64,000 nt of DNA from contig NZ_JBAJNS010000001.1 of the NCBI RefSeq assembly GCF_037911585.1, positions 2,107,001-2,171,000 of the forward strand. Direction: 5' to 3'. Shown piece by piece: positions 48,452 through 57,013 of this stretch (the stretch's first letter is position 1; each line of letters starts with the position of its first letter). The DNA is from Streptomyces sp. GSL17-111. GTDB taxonomy: Bacteria; Actinomycetota; Actinomycetes; Streptomycetales; Streptomycetaceae. The notes under the pieces are model-generated. The model ran no database searches, had not been told where the DNA came from, and worked only from the letters and a program-made list of their open reading frames with translations. The translations under genes were made by a program, and so were the position numbers.

Positions 48452-50692
48452 CTACGGGGGCAGGATCTCTCCGTACACCTGCCATTGCCCATTGTGCATG
48501 ACCACGCGGGTGACCTGGTAACGCGTCCCGCGCCCCATCAGCAGCTCCCGCTCCCCCGCGCCGAAGGCGGAGACCTTCTCGACCCACAGCGCCGGGGTGC
48601 CCTTCGGGACGCGCAGGTGCAGCACCGCCTCCTTGCCGCTGAACGCCGGGGCGGTGTCACCCAGCGACGTCGACATGTAGGAGTCGTCCGTGAAGACCTT
48701 GCCCTCCATGGCCTGCGGCGGCATGCCGTAGTGCCCGAGCCCGGTGCCGCGCACGACGGTCAGCGTCTCCCCGACGGGCCGCCCGTTCATGGCCTTGTCG
48801 ATCTCCGCGATGTCGTGCAGCACCTCGGGCGTGCCCAGGGAGGCGTCACCGCGCAGGTAGCCGTTGATCTCCACGTACGTCGGCCCGCTGTGCGGCGGCT
48901 CCATCGTGTAGTCGTGCACCGCGTCCTGCTGGGACTTCGGCATGTTCTCCGCGTAGTCGTTCCAGTAGGTGGCGCCGTAGTGCAGGGCCTCGGTGTTGTC
49001 CGCGAACGTCACCGCGTCGTTCTTCAGCTCGGCCTCGGCGAAGGCGACCTTCTCGTCCGGGGTGAGCTTGTTCCACTCGGCGGGTGTGATCGGGTCGACG
49101 CCGTCGCCGCCACCGTTCACGGGGCCGGGGGCGTCGGAGCTCGAAGCGTCGGGGGCGTCGGAGCCGGAGGGGCCGGGGGCCGGGTCGGAGCCGGGACCGG
49201 AGCCCGGGACGTCGGGCACGTCCCCGCCCGCGTGGGCCGTGGCGTCCCCGGCGCTCTGCCCCGCGCCGACGCCCACGGGCTCCGGCTGCGCGGCGCCGGG
49301 CGTACCGTCCAGCACCGCGCGGTCCGCCGCGCTCAGCTCCACGGGCGCCTGGTCGGCCGGGTCGGCGGGATGGCCGGGCGACCGCACCGATCCGTCCGGG
49401 TGCAGCACCGTGCCGTCGGGCGCGATGACGGAGCCGTCCGGCGTCTCCACCGCGCTGACACCGGGCGGGAGTTCGGGCAGGGGCGTGCCCGGCGTGACGG
49501 TGGTGCCGTCGGGGAGGCGCATGGTGCCGTCGGGGAGTTCGACGGCGCGTACGGCGCTGAGGTCGGCGAGGCCGGAGGTGACGTCGGTGAGTCTGGGCAG
49601 GCCGCGGAAGGTCGCGTTCAACCCGTTGCCGATGTAGGTCATCGGGTCGACGATGCGGCCGGCCCGCCCGGCCGCGTTCATCACCCGCGCCGCCGTCCCC
49701 GAAGCGCTCGCACCCCGCACCGCCGTCCCCGTACCCAACGTGGCCACCGTGGTCAGGACGTTGAACGTCACCAGCCCCGCCGCCCGACCCGGGTTCTCAC
49801 CCCACTCGTCCCACGCCACCAGGGACTTACCGACCTCCTTGGTCGTGTTCAGGCTGTCCCTCATCCACGTCCGCGCCCCCTCCGGCGCCACCGCGTACGC
49901 CGCCGCCGCCAGCAACGGGGAGCCGATGATCAGGATGCCGGTGGCCAGCTGCCCCAGACCCTTCCAGGAGTCCTTGAACGTCTCCCACCCCCGCAACCCC
50001 ACCAGACCACCCAAACCCGTCAGGGTGCCCCAGATCCCGTCAACGATGAACCCGTCCCACACATAACTCTTGACCCAGTGCCCCACCTCATACCAGTGGT
50101 GGTCCTCCTCGGCCATCCTCCCCCACGGCGTCTCCCCCGCCTGCCGCATGTCCTCCACGCTCAGGCCGTACATGTTCGCGCCGTCCGACCCGTCACCCGC
50201 CACCCACTGGGTCCCGTTCACCAACGCCGTGATCTTGTTCGCCGCCGACCGCTCCGCCGCCCAGAACTCCGCCACCGCCGCGGAGATATCCCCCACCAAC
50301 GCGTTGTTCGTCTCGATCTTCTCCTCGTCGTACGTCCACTCGTCATCGTCCTTGACCGAGTCGACGAACGACTGCGCCTCCCCCTTCAACCGCTCCAGCC
50401 TCGCCACGATCGGACGCGCCTCCTCGGCGAACCCGACCAACGCCCCCGCCACCTTCTCCAGATCATCGGCGAAGTCATCCGCCCGATCCGAGACCGGCCG
50501 CGTCGAGCCGAACAACTGATCCGCCTCCGGCGCCGTGTAGAACGCCGACAACCCCTGAAACGTCGCATGCACACCCGAACCGGTGTCCCGGATCCTGCCC
50601 GCGTCCTCCTTCAACGCGGCCGCTTCCTCCTCCAGCAACCCGAAATCACCGGTGAACGACGGCACCCCCGACGGATCCACCATGTCAGCCAT
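48452..50692 (-). CDS. polymorphic toxin with C-terminal ADP-ribosyltransferase domain
   Basis: A 746-residue protein. The N-terminal ~115 residues are helical and resemble the WXG100-like leader of actinobacterial toxins exported by type VII-type systems (no cleavable signal peptide). A middle region holds hydrophobic segments (QLATGILIIGSPLLAAAAYAV), then a PDGT-repeat stretch and a Pro/Ser/Asp-rich linker. Residues ~570-746 form a mono-ADP-ribosyltransferase domain: INGYLRG, catalytic Arg648 in VVRGTG, STS (674-676) and ExE (Glu714, Glu716 in GERELLMG). The ExE form predicts arginine as target. ATG at 50692 has AGGGGGAG upstream. A small gene follows downstream. Confidence 0.85.
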   Translation of the reverse strand: MADMVDPSGVPSFTGDFGLLEEEAAALKEDAGRIRDTGSGVHATFQGLSAFYTAPEADQLFGSTRPVSDRADDFADDLEKVAGALVGFAEEARPIVARLERLKGEAQSFVDSVKDDDEWTYDEEKIETNNALVGDISAAVAEFWAAERSAANKITALVNGTQWVAGDGSDGANMYGLSVEDMRQAGETPWGRMAEEDHHWYEVGHWVKSYVWDGFIVDGIWGTLTGLGGLVGLRGWETFKDSWKGLGQLATGILIIGSPLLAAAAYAVAPEGARTWMRDSLNTTKEVGKSLVAWDEWGENPGRAAGLVTFNVLTTVATLGTGTAVRGASASGTAARVMNAAGRAGRIVDPMTYIGNGLNATFRGLPRLTDVTSGLADLSAVRAVELPDGTMRLPDGTTVTPGTPLPELPPGVSAVETPDGSVIAPDGTVLHPDGSVRSPGHPADPADQAPVELSAADRAVLDGTPGAAQPEPVGVGAGQSAGDATAHAGGDVPDVPGSGPGSDPAPGPSGSDAPDASSSDAPGPVNGGGDGVDPITPAEWNKLTPDEKVAFAEAELKNDAVTFADNTEALHYGATYWNDYAENMPKSQQDAVHDYTMEPPHSGPTYVEINGYLRGDASLGTPEVLHDIAEIDKAMNGRPVGETLTVVRGTGLGHYGMPPQAMEGKVFTDDSYMSTSLGDTAPAFSGKEAVLHLRVPKGTPALWVEKVSAFGAGERELLMGRGTRYQVTRVVMHNGQWQVYGEILPP

Positions 50693-51032
50693 CGCCCGAA
50701 CTCCCCCTACGATCCCCGAGCCTGACCCGGCGGATCGAGCTTCCCGCCGTGTCCGTGCCACCGTTCACCGCCAGGCCGATGGCTCGAAACCACACCTATC
50801 AGCCGGGGCGTGGCGGGAACAATGCGCCCCCGCCTCCTTCCGGCAAGCTGCACGTCCTCTTCACCGTCCCGTCGCGCGCCGGCGGACGAACCGGATCCCG
50901 AGCGACGTCCCCTGAACGCTGCGGCCCTGCGCCGCGTATGGCCTGGTGAAGGCATGAGCAGGACAATCGGCGAGAAGCGGCCGTGCCGCGGACGCCCGAC
51001 GACGTCCGCGCGGGAGAAGGGCGGGCAGGGCG
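50693..51032. other. intergenic region between the toxin and DoxX genes
   Basis: A 340-bp stretch between divergent genes. Short frames exist on both strands but lack supporting features. The region contains the slightly AT-rich CTATCAGCC at about 50797, where a toxin promoter could lie. I recognise no other element. Confidence 0.4.
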
Positions 51033-51545
51033 ATGACGTACACGAACGGTTCGGGCCACCACCGGGAGCTACGGGAGCCGGGCGGGCTGCGGGAGACGGC
51101 GGCCCGCTACGCGCTGCTCCCGCTGCGCCTCTTCCTCGGCGTGACGTTCGTCTACGCCGGGCTCGACAAGCTGACGGACCCCGGCTATCCGGAGTCGATG
51201 GAGGGCCTGCTCCAGTCCATTCCGGGCGCGGCGGCCCCCTGGCTGCTCGACCTGGCGCTGACCCAGCCGGAGGCGTTCGGCTACGCCATCGCCTTCGGCG
51301 AACTGGCCGTGGGCATCGGCACGCTGCTCGGCCTCCTGACGCGGGTCGCGGCGCTGGGCGGGGCGCTCATCTCGCTGTCCTTCTGGCTGACGATCAGCTG
51401 GGACGTCGGGCCGTACTACTACAGCCAGGACCTCCCCTACCTCATGGCGTGGGTGCCGCTGATCATGGCCGGGGCCCCGATGCTGTCGCTCGACGCCGCC
51501 CTTGCGGCCCGTCGTGGCCGCCGTGGGGGACAGCTGTTCGGCTGA
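51033..51545 (+). CDS. DoxX-family membrane protein
   Basis: A 170-residue protein with four hydrophobic helices and the DoxX pattern (LRLFLGVTFVYAGLDKLTDP near residue 30, LAVGIGTLLGLLTRVAAL). DoxX proteins are small membrane proteins linked in some species to oxidoreductase complexes and thiol homeostasis; the role here is not known. ATG at 51033 is preceded by GAAGGGCGGGCAGGG. Confidence 0.85.
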   Translation: MTYTNGSGHHRELREPGGLRETAARYALLPLRLFLGVTFVYAGLDKLTDPGYPESMEGLLQSIPGAAAPWLLDLALTQPEAFGYAIAFGELAVGIGTLLGLLTRVAALGGALISLSFWLTISWDVGPYYYSQDLPYLMAWVPLIMAGAPMLSLDAALAARRGRRGGQLFG

Positions 51546-51576
51546 CGGGGGCGGTGACGGGGGCGGCCGGCGGCGC

Positions 51577-51831
51577 TCACCGGCCGTCTGGCAGCGGCGG
51601 CGGGCCGCCACCGCCCCCCCTGCGGCGGCGCGCGCCCCGTACGAGTTGCTTGGCGCCCGCGACGCACAGCGCGGCGAGCAGCACGCTCGGCAGCAGGAGG
51701 GCGAGCGCGAGGGCGGAGACGTCGAGATCGCCGCGCTCACGCAGCAGGTGGCAGACGGCGAGGGCGAGGAGGCCCAACCCGAGGACGAACCTGACCGGTT
51801 CGAAACGCCGACGGTGCACGGTGTCCTTCAC
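51577..51831 (-). CDS. small two-helix membrane protein co-translated with the PspC protein
   Basis: An 84-residue protein: VKDTVHRRRFEPVRF, one helix (VLGLGLLALAVCHLL), a short loop, a second helix (LALALLLPSVLLAALCVAG) and a basic Arg/Gly-rich tail. GTG at 51831 overlaps the stop of the PspC gene (GTGA), and GAGGGG precedes it. It is part of the PspC transcription unit and probably works with it at the membrane. No family recognised. Confidence 0.7.
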   Translation of the reverse strand: MKDTVHRRRFEPVRFVLGLGLLALAVCHLLRERGDLDVSALALALLLPSVLLAALCVAGAKQLVRGARRRRGGGGGPPPLPDGR

Positions 51832-53288
51832 TGCTGCCCCTCTTCTGCCTGACCGGCCGTCTCTTGACCGGCCTCCCGACCGGCCTCCTGGTCGGCCGCC
51901 CGTTCCACGATCGCCCGCTCCACGACGGTCTCGCCCATCAGCAGTTCGACGCTCAGCCGGATCGTCCCCCGGGGTTCGGCGTCGCCCCGGGGTAGCAGGG
52001 TGACGGTCTCGTCGACGCTGACGCCGCCGCCCTCCAGGCCGTCGCCGTAGGGCGTCGTGCCGGGCACCCGGTAGCCGCCGAGGGAGATGTCCAGGTCGAG
52101 GACCAGGCGGGCGTTCTCGGGCACGACGATCCGCACCTCCCCCACGTCCGCCGTCAGCGCGCTGCGGACGGTCTCGTCCTCGGCGAGGTCGATTCCGGTC
52201 AGGTCCAGGACGCCTTCGCCGCTGCCCAGGTCGTAACTCGGCCGGACGTCCGCCACGGCGGCGGGCTCCCAGCGGGTGCGGCTCCAGGACGGGGAGAGGT
52301 CCTCCGGCAGCGCGGCGGCACCGGCGAGCAGGCCGGCGGTCATGACGGCCACGAGGACGGTGCCGCCGCCCGTCCGCCCGGCGAAGGCGCTCACCACGAG
52401 GCCGAGCGCCAGCACGGCCAGCGCGCAGCTCAGCCCCGTCACGAGCGTCGTGGACAGCGAACCGCCGTCCCAGGTGGCGACCACCCCGATCCAGCCGGCC
52501 ACGAAGGCGGCGGGCACGACGGCCCAGCCCAGCCGCCGCCCCCGTCGCTCGGGCGCCGTCGGGACGGGCCGGGCGGGCCAGGCGCCCTGCCCGGGACGAC
52601 CGTGGCCGCCGCCCGGCGCGACGGGCGGGGCCGGGGCACCGTCGGCGGGCTTCTGCGGGACGGCGTCGGCGGGGCCCCACAGGTACCCCGTCCCGGCCGC
52701 CTGCGGGTCCTTGGTGAGCGGCTCCCGCCACCATGAGGGCGCGTGCGGAACGGGCGGCGCCTGCGCCTCGGGCGGTACCTGCGAGACGGGCTCGGGCCCG
52801 GCCTCCGCGTCGGCGGCCCCCTCCTGGCGGCGCCGCTGCGACCAGTACAGCCCGGCGGCCAGTGCCAGGAGGACCAGCAGGGAGAAGGAGACGCCGCTCT
52901 GGTCGCCGCCGAGCGAGGCGAGCATCAGCCCGCTCCCGGCGAGGGTGAGGAGGACGGCTGCGAGCCCGGTGCCCTCGACGCGTCCGGACAGCAGCCGGCG
53001 CGCCTCGTTCTCGTCCTCGCCCTCCAGCGGCAGCAGCAGCCACGCGAAGCCGTACAGCAGCAGCCCGAGGCCGCCGATGACGGAGAGGACGGCGAGCGGG
53101 ACGCGCAGGATCACCGGGTCGACGTCGTAGTGGCGGGCGACCCCGCCGCACACTCCGGCGACGACCTTGCTCTTCCTGCTCCGTTCGGGCAGGGCGGACC
53201 GTTCGTCGTCCGGCGCCGGGTCCGGTGCCGTCCGCACCCCCGTGCGTCCGTCTTCGGCACCCGTGCGACCGCCCTCGTCACTCGTCAT
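51828..53288 (-). CDS. PspC-domain membrane protein with LiaF-like C-terminus
   Basis: A 486-residue protein: a PspC domain (~35-95: KVVAGVCGGVARHYDVDPVILRVPLAVL, LLLYGFAWLLLPLEG), several further helices, a Pro/Ala-rich linker near 160-240, three more helices, and a C-terminal beta-rich LiaF-type domain (GEGVLDLTGIDL, VGEVRIVVPENARLVLDLDI). PspC and LiaF proteins sense cell-envelope stress. It diverges from the PspC-type histidine kinase, so the group forms a LiaFSR-like module. ATG at 53288 is taken; ATG at 53297 is nearly equal. Confidence 0.83.
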   Translation of the reverse strand: MTSDEGGRTGAEDGRTGVRTAPDPAPDDERSALPERSRKSKVVAGVCGGVARHYDVDPVILRVPLAVLSVIGGLGLLLYGFAWLLLPLEGEDENEARRLLSGRVEGTGLAAVLLTLAGSGLMLASLGGDQSGVSFSLLVLLALAAGLYWSQRRRQEGAADAEAGPEPVSQVPPEAQAPPVPHAPSWWREPLTKDPQAAGTGYLWGPADAVPQKPADGAPAPPVAPGGGHGRPGQGAWPARPVPTAPERRGRRLGWAVVPAAFVAGWIGVVATWDGGSLSTTLVTGLSCALAVLALGLVVSAFAGRTGGGTVLVAVMTAGLLAGAAALPEDLSPSWSRTRWEPAAVADVRPSYDLGSGEGVLDLTGIDLAEDETVRSALTADVGEVRIVVPENARLVLDLDISLGGYRVPGTTPYGDGLEGGGVSVDETVTLLPRGDAEPRGTIRLSVELLMGETVVERAIVERAADQEAGREAGQETAGQAEEGQQ

Positions 53289-53424
53289 GCCGACCATGGT
53301 GGACGGCCCCGGTGGCGGAGGGCATCCGGGGACGTCCCGGAGACTTCCCTGAGATTCCGCTTCGGGGACGGTGTCGGGGATGACCCTGATGCCCGCCGCG
53401 CCGGCCGCGTGTGACCATCGGGCC

Positions 53425-54693
53425 ATGACCACCGCCACCTCCACCCCCCTTGAGCCCCCTGCCCTGCGCAAGCTCTACCGCAGCAGCGAGGGCCGCTGGC
53501 TGGGCGGTGTGGCGCGCGGCCTCGCGGGGCACCTGGCCCTGCCGGTGCTGTGGGTCCGTGTCGTCTTCCTGATCCTGTTCTTCACCAGCGGGCTGGGCGC
53601 GTTGCTGTACGCGGTGTTCTGGTTCGTCGTGCCGCTGGGGGCGGGCGGCGTGGAGGCCAGGGCCTCCGATCCCCGGTCCCAGGCCGGCACCGGGCGGCGG
53701 CTGCGGAGGCCGGACCGGGGGCAGGTCTTCGCCGTCCTGGTGCTCGTGGCGGCGCTGTTCGCGCTCGGCGCGAACCTCCAGTTCGGCCAGGCGAACGCCT
53801 ACGTGTGGCCGCTGCTGGTGATGGGGATCGGGGTGGCCGTCGTGTGGCGGCAGGCCGACAACGCGCGCCGGGCGCACTGGACGGAGGTGAGCCGACGGCG
53901 CGGGCTGCTGCCGATCGCGCGCAGCGCCGCCGGGGTGGTGCTCGTCGGGGTCGGGGTGTCGGGCTTCGTCGTCATCCAGGGGTCGGCGGAGCAGTTCGGT
54001 GCGGTGCTCCAGGCTTCGGTGGCCGTGCTGGTGGGTATCGCGCTCCTGGCCGGGCCCTACCTCGTCCGCATCACCCAGGACCTCTCGGAGGAGCGGCTGA
54101 TGCGCATCCGCGCGCAGGAGCGGGCCGAGGTGGCGGCCCACGTCCACGACTCGGTGCTGCACACGCTCACCCTCATCCAGCGCAACTCCGACAACGCCCG
54201 CGAGGTGGCCCGCCTGGCGCGGGCGCAGGAGCGGGAGCTGCGCGAGTGGCTCTACCGGGGCGCGTCCGGCGCCGCCGAGGACGACGCGGACCGCCCGGAG
54301 ACGCTCGCCGCCGCCGTGAAGGCCACGGCGGCGGACGTCGAGGACCACCACGGGGTGCCGGTGGAGGTGGTGTGCGTGGGCGACTGCCCGTGCGACGACC
54401 GGCTGGCCGCACTGGTCCAGGCGGCGCGCGAGGCGATGGTCAACGCCGCCAAGTACGGTGGCGAGAGCGGCGCGGTCCAGGTCTTCGCCGAGGTGGAGGG
54501 GCGTACGGTCTTCATCTCCGTCCGCGACCGGGGCCCCGGCTTCGACCTGGACGCCGTGCCCGCCGACCGGATGGGCGTGCGCGAGTCCGTCATCGGCCGG
54601 ATGGAGCGCAACGGCGGTACGGCGCGCATCCGCACCGCGCCCGGCGAGGGCACCGAAGTGGAGCTGGAGATGGAGAGGGCGGAGACACCATGA
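53425..54693 (+). CDS. PspC-type sensor histidine kinase (LiaS/NarX class)
   Basis: A 422-residue membrane kinase. N-terminal PspC domain (~15-75), further helices to about residue 215, a HisKA_3 dimerisation domain with the phospho-accepting histidine in VAAHVHDSVLHTL, and a HATPase region (REAMVNAAKYGG, DRGPGFDL, GTEVELEME). It phosphorylates the response regulator encoded by the overlapping next gene (ATGA). Envelope stress is the likely signal because of the PspC domain. It diverges from the PspC/LiaF protein across 136 bp. Confidence 0.9.
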   Translation: MTTATSTPLEPPALRKLYRSSEGRWLGGVARGLAGHLALPVLWVRVVFLILFFTSGLGALLYAVFWFVVPLGAGGVEARASDPRSQAGTGRRLRRPDRGQVFAVLVLVAALFALGANLQFGQANAYVWPLLVMGIGVAVVWRQADNARRAHWTEVSRRRGLLPIARSAAGVVLVGVGVSGFVVIQGSAEQFGAVLQASVAVLVGIALLAGPYLVRITQDLSEERLMRIRAQERAEVAAHVHDSVLHTLTLIQRNSDNAREVARLARAQERELREWLYRGASGAAEDDADRPETLAAAVKATAADVEDHHGVPVEVVCVGDCPCDDRLAALVQAAREAMVNAAKYGGESGAVQVFAEVEGRTVFISVRDRGPGFDLDAVPADRMGVRESVIGRMERNGGTARIRTAPGEGTEVELEMERAETP

Positions 54694-55400
54694 GCGGCGA
54701 GACGTCACCGGCGCAGCGGGCCGGGAGCCAGGAGGCCGACCGCCGGGTGCGGGTCGTCCTCGTCGACGACCACCGGATGTTCCGGGCGGGTGTCCAGGCC
54801 GAGATCGGCGACACCCCGGCGACGGGGGTGGAGGTCGTCGGTGAGGCGGGCGACGTCGACCAGGCCGTCACCGTCATCACCGCCACCCGCCCCGACGTCG
54901 TCCTCCTCGACGTGCACCTGCCCGGGGGCGGGGGCGTCGAGGTCCTGCGCCGCAGCGCGTCGCTGATGGGCGCGATCGACCGGCCGGTGCGGTTCCTCGC
55001 CCTGTCGGTCTCGGACGCCGCCGAGGACGTCATCGGCGTGATCCGCGGGGGCGCGCGGGGCTACGTCACCAAGACGATCACGGGTTCGGACCTGGTGAAC
55101 GCCATCTTCCGGGTTTCCGACGGGGACGCCGTCTTCTCCCCGCGCCTGGCCGGTTTCGTCCTCGACGCCTTCGCCTCCACCGACGCCCCGCCGGTCGACG
55201 AGGACCTCGACCGGCTCACGCAGCGGGAGCGCGAGGTGTTGCGGCTCATCGCGCGCGGCTACGCGTACAAGGAGATCGCCAAGCAGCTGTTCATCTCCGT
55301 CAAGACGGTGGAGTCGCACGTCTCGGCGGTGCTGCGCAAGCTCCAGCTCTCCAACCGGCACGAGCTCACCCGCTGGGCCACCGCCCGACGCCTGGTCTGA
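54690..55400 (+). CDS. NarL/LuxR-family response regulator
   Basis: A 236-residue regulator: receiver domain with DDHRMFR, phospho-acceptor Asp in VVLLDVHLPGGGG and lysine in GYVTKTITG, and a C-terminal LuxR-type helix-turn-helix (LTQREREVLRLIARGYAYKEIAKQL, KTVESHVSAVLRKL). It overlaps the kinase gene by 4 bp. Targets likely include the divergent PspC gene, by analogy with LiaR. A terminator follows. Confidence 0.92.
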   Translation: MSGETSPAQRAGSQEADRRVRVVLVDDHRMFRAGVQAEIGDTPATGVEVVGEAGDVDQAVTVITATRPDVVLLDVHLPGGGGVEVLRRSASLMGAIDRPVRFLALSVSDAAEDVIGVIRGGARGYVTKTITGSDLVNAIFRVSDGDAVFSPRLAGFVLDAFASTDAPPVDEDLDRLTQREREVLRLIARGYAYKEIAKQLFISVKTVESHVSAVLRKLQLSNRHELTRWATARRLV

Positions 55401-55403
55401 GCC

Positions 55404-55431
55404 GGGCGGGCCCGGACGTTCGGGCCCGCCC
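55404..55431. terminator. terminator between response regulator and thioesterase genes
   Basis: A perfect 11-bp inverted repeat (55404-55414 and 55421-55431) with a 6-nt loop between convergent stops. Confidence 0.8.
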
Positions 55432-55443
55432 CCTCGTGCTCCC

Positions 55444-56229
55444 TCAGGGCGTGGTCGGTGAGGGGGTGGGTCGGAACGCGGCGATGCTCCTGCGGATCGC
55501 CTCGGTGACGGCCGCCTGCTGGGTGCCGAGGTAGAAGTGACCTCCGGGGAAGGACTGGTAGCGGAAGTCGCCGTCGGTCAACTCCTGCCAGGCGCGGGCC
55601 TCCTCCTGCGTCACGTGGGGGTCGCTCTCCCCGGTCAGCACGCTGAGCGGAGCCCGCAGCCGCTCCTCCGGCCGGTGGCGGTACGTCTCGACGGCCCGGT
55701 AGTCGGTCCGCAGGGCGGGCAGCACCATGCGGAGCAGTTCGTCGTCGTTCAGCACGCCCGGGTCGGTGCCGTTCAGTTCGCGGATCTCCGCGATGATCCC
55801 GTCGTCGTCGCGCAGGTGCACCGCGTCGTCGGCGCGGTGCCGGGTGGGCGAGCGTCGGCCGGAGGCGATGACGCCGAGCAGGTCGGCGCCGCCCTGCCGC
55901 TCGATCCGCAGGCCCAACTCGTAGGCGAGGATGGCACCCATGCTGTGGCCGAACAGCACCAGGGGACCGGCGGGTTCGGACGTGAGCGCCTCGAACAGCC
56001 CGTCCACGAACGCCTCGACGTTGTCCAGGAGCGCTTCCCGGTAGCGGTCCTGACGGCCCGGGTACTGGGCGCAGACGACGTCCAACTCCGGGGCGAGCGC
56101 CCGGGCGAGAGGCAGGAAGTACGGTGCGGAGCCGCCCGCGTGGGGCAGCGCGAGGAGCCGTGTGGCCCCCTCCGGCGCGGGCTCGAACCTGCGGAGCCAG
56201 CGGTCGTGGTGACCGGATGCGGCCGACAT
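55444..56229 (-). CDS. type II thioesterase (TEII) of the PKS/NRPS editing class
   Basis: A 261-residue alpha/beta-hydrolase with LLALPHAGGSAPYFLPLA, the nucleophile GHSMGA, the aspartate in LTGESDPHVT and the histidine in PGGHFYLG: all marks of type II thioesterases, which free stalled acyl chains from carrier proteins of polyketide or peptide synthases. No such synthase is within the window, so it is an orphan. ATG at 56229 has GGGGGAAGGA upstream. Confidence 0.88.
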   Translation of the reverse strand: MSAASGHHDRWLRRFEPAPEGATRLLALPHAGGSAPYFLPLARALAPELDVVCAQYPGRQDRYREALLDNVEAFVDGLFEALTSEPAGPLVLFGHSMGAILAYELGLRIERQGGADLLGVIASGRRSPTRHRADDAVHLRDDDGIIAEIRELNGTDPGVLNDDELLRMVLPALRTDYRAVETYRHRPEERLRAPLSVLTGESDPHVTQEEARAWQELTDGDFRYQSFPGGHFYLGTQQAAVTEAIRRSIAAFRPTPSPTTP

Positions 56230-56453
56230 GTCGTTGTCCTTCCCCCTGAATCCGGCCCCGGTGACGGCGCCGTCCCTGACATGATCACTACGTTACGGCC
56301 CGGCCCGCGCCCGGCATAATCCCCTCAGGCCCCCTACTCGGCCCCTCCCGCCCGTTCCGGGAGTTCGCGCACACGGCCGGGCCCCGGCACGGGCCACTGG
56401 GGTATCGTGCCCGGGTCCTGTCGGAAGAAGTTGTTGGTGTGGTGAGGTGCGCG

Positions 56454-56897
56454 GTGGCGCTGGGGCGAGTGGTGCGGTTCGACGACGTGCGCGGGTACGG
56501 GTTCATCGTCCCGGACGACGGTGGCGAGGACATCTTCATGCACGCCAACGACCTGCGGGATGAGAAGAACCTGTACAAGCCCGGGGCGGTCGTCGAGTTC
56601 CGCCTCGAACACGGCGACCGGGGTCCCAAGGCCTCGATGGTGAGCCTCGCCGAGGGGGCGGCGCCCCGCGGCGCGGGGGGCGCGCCGACCTCCGAGCGCT
56701 TCTCGCAGGCGGCCTTCGCGGCGGACACCGACGGCGACGAGGACGTCCTGTGCGACGTCCTGTCGCCGCAGGAGTTCCGGCAGGAGTTGACGGAGGCGCT
56801 GCTGGAGTCGGTGCCGACGCTGACCGGCGAGCAGATCGTCGCCGTGCGGCAGCGTCTGGACCGGCTCGCGCGCGGCCACGGCTGGCTGACCGCCTGA
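56454..56897 (+). CDS. cold-shock-domain protein with C-terminal extension
   Basis: A 147-residue protein. Residues ~1-65 are a cold-shock domain with RNP1-like RGYGFIV and RNP2-like DIFMHA, so it should bind single-stranded nucleic acid. The extra ~80 residues include a helical C-terminus (SPQEFRQELTEALLESVPTL, EQIVAVRQRLDRLARGHGWL). Plain Csp proteins are ~67 residues; this long form is known in Streptomyces. GTG at 56454 gives the usual VALGRVVRF start with AGGTG nearby; the frame reaches 56439. Confidence 0.82.
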   Translation: MALGRVVRFDDVRGYGFIVPDDGGEDIFMHANDLRDEKNLYKPGAVVEFRLEHGDRGPKASMVSLAEGAAPRGAGGAPTSERFSQAAFAADTDGDEDVLCDVLSPQEFRQELTEALLESVPTLTGEQIVAVRQRLDRLARGHGWLTA

Positions 56898-56950
56898 CCG
56901 CCTGACCGCACGTTCCGCCGGGTCACGACACCGGTGGATACCGGAGGTAC

Positions 56951-56988
56951 ACGTCGCCGCCGCCCGCACCCGCGGACGGCGGCGACGT
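56951..56988. terminator. terminator between cold-shock and guaA genes
   Basis: An 11-bp inverted repeat (56951-56961 and 56978-56988), followed by the palindrome GTCACGTGAC, between convergent stops. Confidence 0.7.
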
Positions 56989-57013
56989 CACGTGACGGAC
57001 GGCCGGTGGGCCG

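Noticed and set aside
49400..49560. Repeats in the toxin gene as a CRISPR-like or satellite array
   Set aside because: They are coding repeats of the PDGT type in a linker, uneven in length and without spacers.
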